In this document: positions 19,325-20,287 of the stretch, piece by piece
Numbering within the stretch: position 1 is the stretch's first letter
Layout of the letters: each line of letters opens with the position of its first letter
Origin: a virus
Reading direction: 5' to 3' (one strand)
DNA length: 20,287 nucleotides
Virus record (IMG/VR): IMGVR_UViG_3300006916_000530
Span: 1 to 20,287 of that record
Program-made: the position numbers and the translations under genes
The notes under the pieces: generated by a model
Told to the model about the DNA's origin: nothing
The model's input: the letters and a program-made list of their open reading frames with translations, nothing else
Databases searched by the model: none

Positions 19325-20287
19325 ACTTAAAGTAACCCCGATGGCTACTGTAGTCGAGTCTACCCAGACTACGATTCACAACTACATGGATGGCAAGATC
19401 CCCGTGATGAAAACACGGTGGGATAAAGTCAACAAGATGCTATTGGGTGGTATGCAGTTCGGGATGGTCTATGTAGTAGCCGGTGCATCAGGTCACGGTA
19501 AGAGTATGTTCTTGAACAACCTTATCCGGGACTTCACTTCTACAGCATATAACAAGTTCGACAAGCCTGTCAAGATTCTGCACTTCTCATTCGAGATGTC
19601 TGCAGAGATGGAGCTTATGCGTCGGCTGTCCTCACTTGCTGAGGTGCCGCTTGACCGCATGCTTCACGCTACAACAGCATTGGACGATGTGGAACGTGTA
19701 ATGATTGAGGACAAGCTCGCTCAGATACACGAACCATCTATGTTCTTTATCGAACAACCCGGTAACCGGTTACAGATAGCACGCGCTGTCTCTAAGTTTA
19801 TCCAGACTCATGGCGATTGTCATTACGTCATTTGTCTTGACCACACTTTGCTGGTTACCCCTATGCCTGGCGAGAACGAGATTCAGACTCTCGCTGAACT
19901 AGGTAAGATGTGTATTGAAATCCGTAAGCGCTTTGGCGCTATGGTGGTGTTACTCTCTCAGCTGAACGACAAGATCGAGGGTGAGAAGAGACGTGACCCC
20001 GATACACCCAACCTACATTACCCATTGAAGACGGACATCCATGGCTCTAAGCAGCTCTATCACGCTGCTGATGTAGTCATGGTTATACACCAACCGTCTT
20101 TGCTGGGGCTAGAAAGCTATGGCAGGAAGAACCTGCCTACTAGAAACCTCGTAGCGCTGCATTGTCTCAAGAACCGACACGGTCAAGCAGGCATCACGCT
20201 ACTTAAGAACAACTTAAGACATGGAATCTTTGAAGACTGGGACGGTGGAGATTCGCCAGCACGTAGAGACAACCCCTACGGTTTGTA
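19308..20287 (+). CDS. DnaB-type replicative helicase, partial (runs off window)
   Basis: This is an open frame of 326 codons from ATG 19308 that is still open at the window end. It reads MTESSELKVTPMATVVESTQ, then a linker, and by residue 46 is already in the RecA core. Core motifs: Walker A GASGHGKS (59-66), H1a FSFEM (94-98), Walker B YVICLDH (173-179), H3 LLSQLND (215-221), and the arginine-finger region KNRHG (288-292). The ~150-residue N-terminal DnaB domain that normally binds primase and loader is absent, so this is a core-only SF4 helicase, as in some phages. No primase gene is visible in the window. Confidence 0.9.
   Translation, partial: MTESSELKVTPMATVVESTQTTIHNYMDGKIPVMKTRWDKVNKMLLGGMQFGMVYVVAGASGHGKSMFLNNLIRDFTSTAYNKFDKPVKILHFSFEMSAEMELMRRLSSLAEVPLDRMLHATTALDDVERVMIEDKLAQIHEPSMFFIEQPGNRLQIARAVSKFIQTHGDCHYVICLDHTLLVTPMPGENEIQTLAELGKMCIEIRKRFGAMVVLLSQLNDKIEGEKRRDPDTPNLHYPLKTDIHGSKQLYHAADVVMVIHQPSLLGLESYGRKNLPTRNLVALHCLKNRHGQAGITLLKNNLRHGIFEDWDGGDSPARRDNPYGL

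Noticed and set aside
1-20287. Alternative genetic code (stop reassignment), known in some crAss-like phages
   Set aside because: All large genes, including polymerase, TerL and helicases, are complete with standard stops, and TAG, TGA and TAA all end genes here.
1-20287. CRISPR arrays, insertion sequences, integrase or attachment sites
   Set aside because: No regularly spaced direct repeats, transposase or recombinase motifs were seen.

Overview
The window looks like part of a tailed double-stranded DNA phage genome. The host is probably a member of the Bacteroidota. The virion module resembles that of crAss-like and related Bacteroidota podoviruses: divergent structural and replication arms, a portal of about 730 residues with a Gln-rich tail, and the order TerL, portal, scaffold, capsid. 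That assignment is by eye, not by database search. The start codons I inspected (8540, 9034, 9914, 10711, 11910, 12468) have no Shine-Dalgarno sequence, and two sites match the Bacteroidota -7 promoter consensus TAnnTTTG. Both points agree with such a host. The standard stop codons are used and I see no tRNA gene.

Left arm (1-7903, minus strand). This is a compact late operon read right to left: three small helical or unknown genes, one of which looks like an Acb2/Tad1-type cyclic-nucleotide sponge; a winged-helix protein; a small protein; an HU/IHF-like protein; a gene directly preceding the terminase; the large terminase; the portal; an acidic scaffold-like protein; and the N-terminal part of the major capsid protein, which runs off the window.

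Centre (7904-11909). A 138-bp divergent region separates the arms. A stretch of small plus-strand early-type genes follows, including a 52-residue lipoprotein and a two-helix membrane protein, with three non-coding stretches rich in hairpins (8693-9033, 9522-9913, 11329-11548). Strong terminators lie at 8441-8483, 10666-10694 and 11523-11557. One very basic protein, of a kind widespread in phages, is encoded alone on the minus strand at 11549-11857.

Right arm (11910-20287, plus strand). From 12468 onward this is an unbroken chain of overlapping or abutting genes for DNA replication and metabolism: a ParB-like domain protein, a family A DNA polymerase with 3'-5' exonuclease, a DUF932-like protein, a DUF6915-like protein, an SF2 helicase, a helical protein that could be a helicase loader, and a DnaB-type replicative helicase that lacks the usual N-terminal domain and runs off the window.

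The points I would look at first are the Acb2-like gene in the late operon, the three structured intergenic RNAs (one with its own apparent promoter and terminator), the polymerase motif C change from HDE to HDQ, and the long out-of-frame overlaps at 15576-15754 and 18505-18623.
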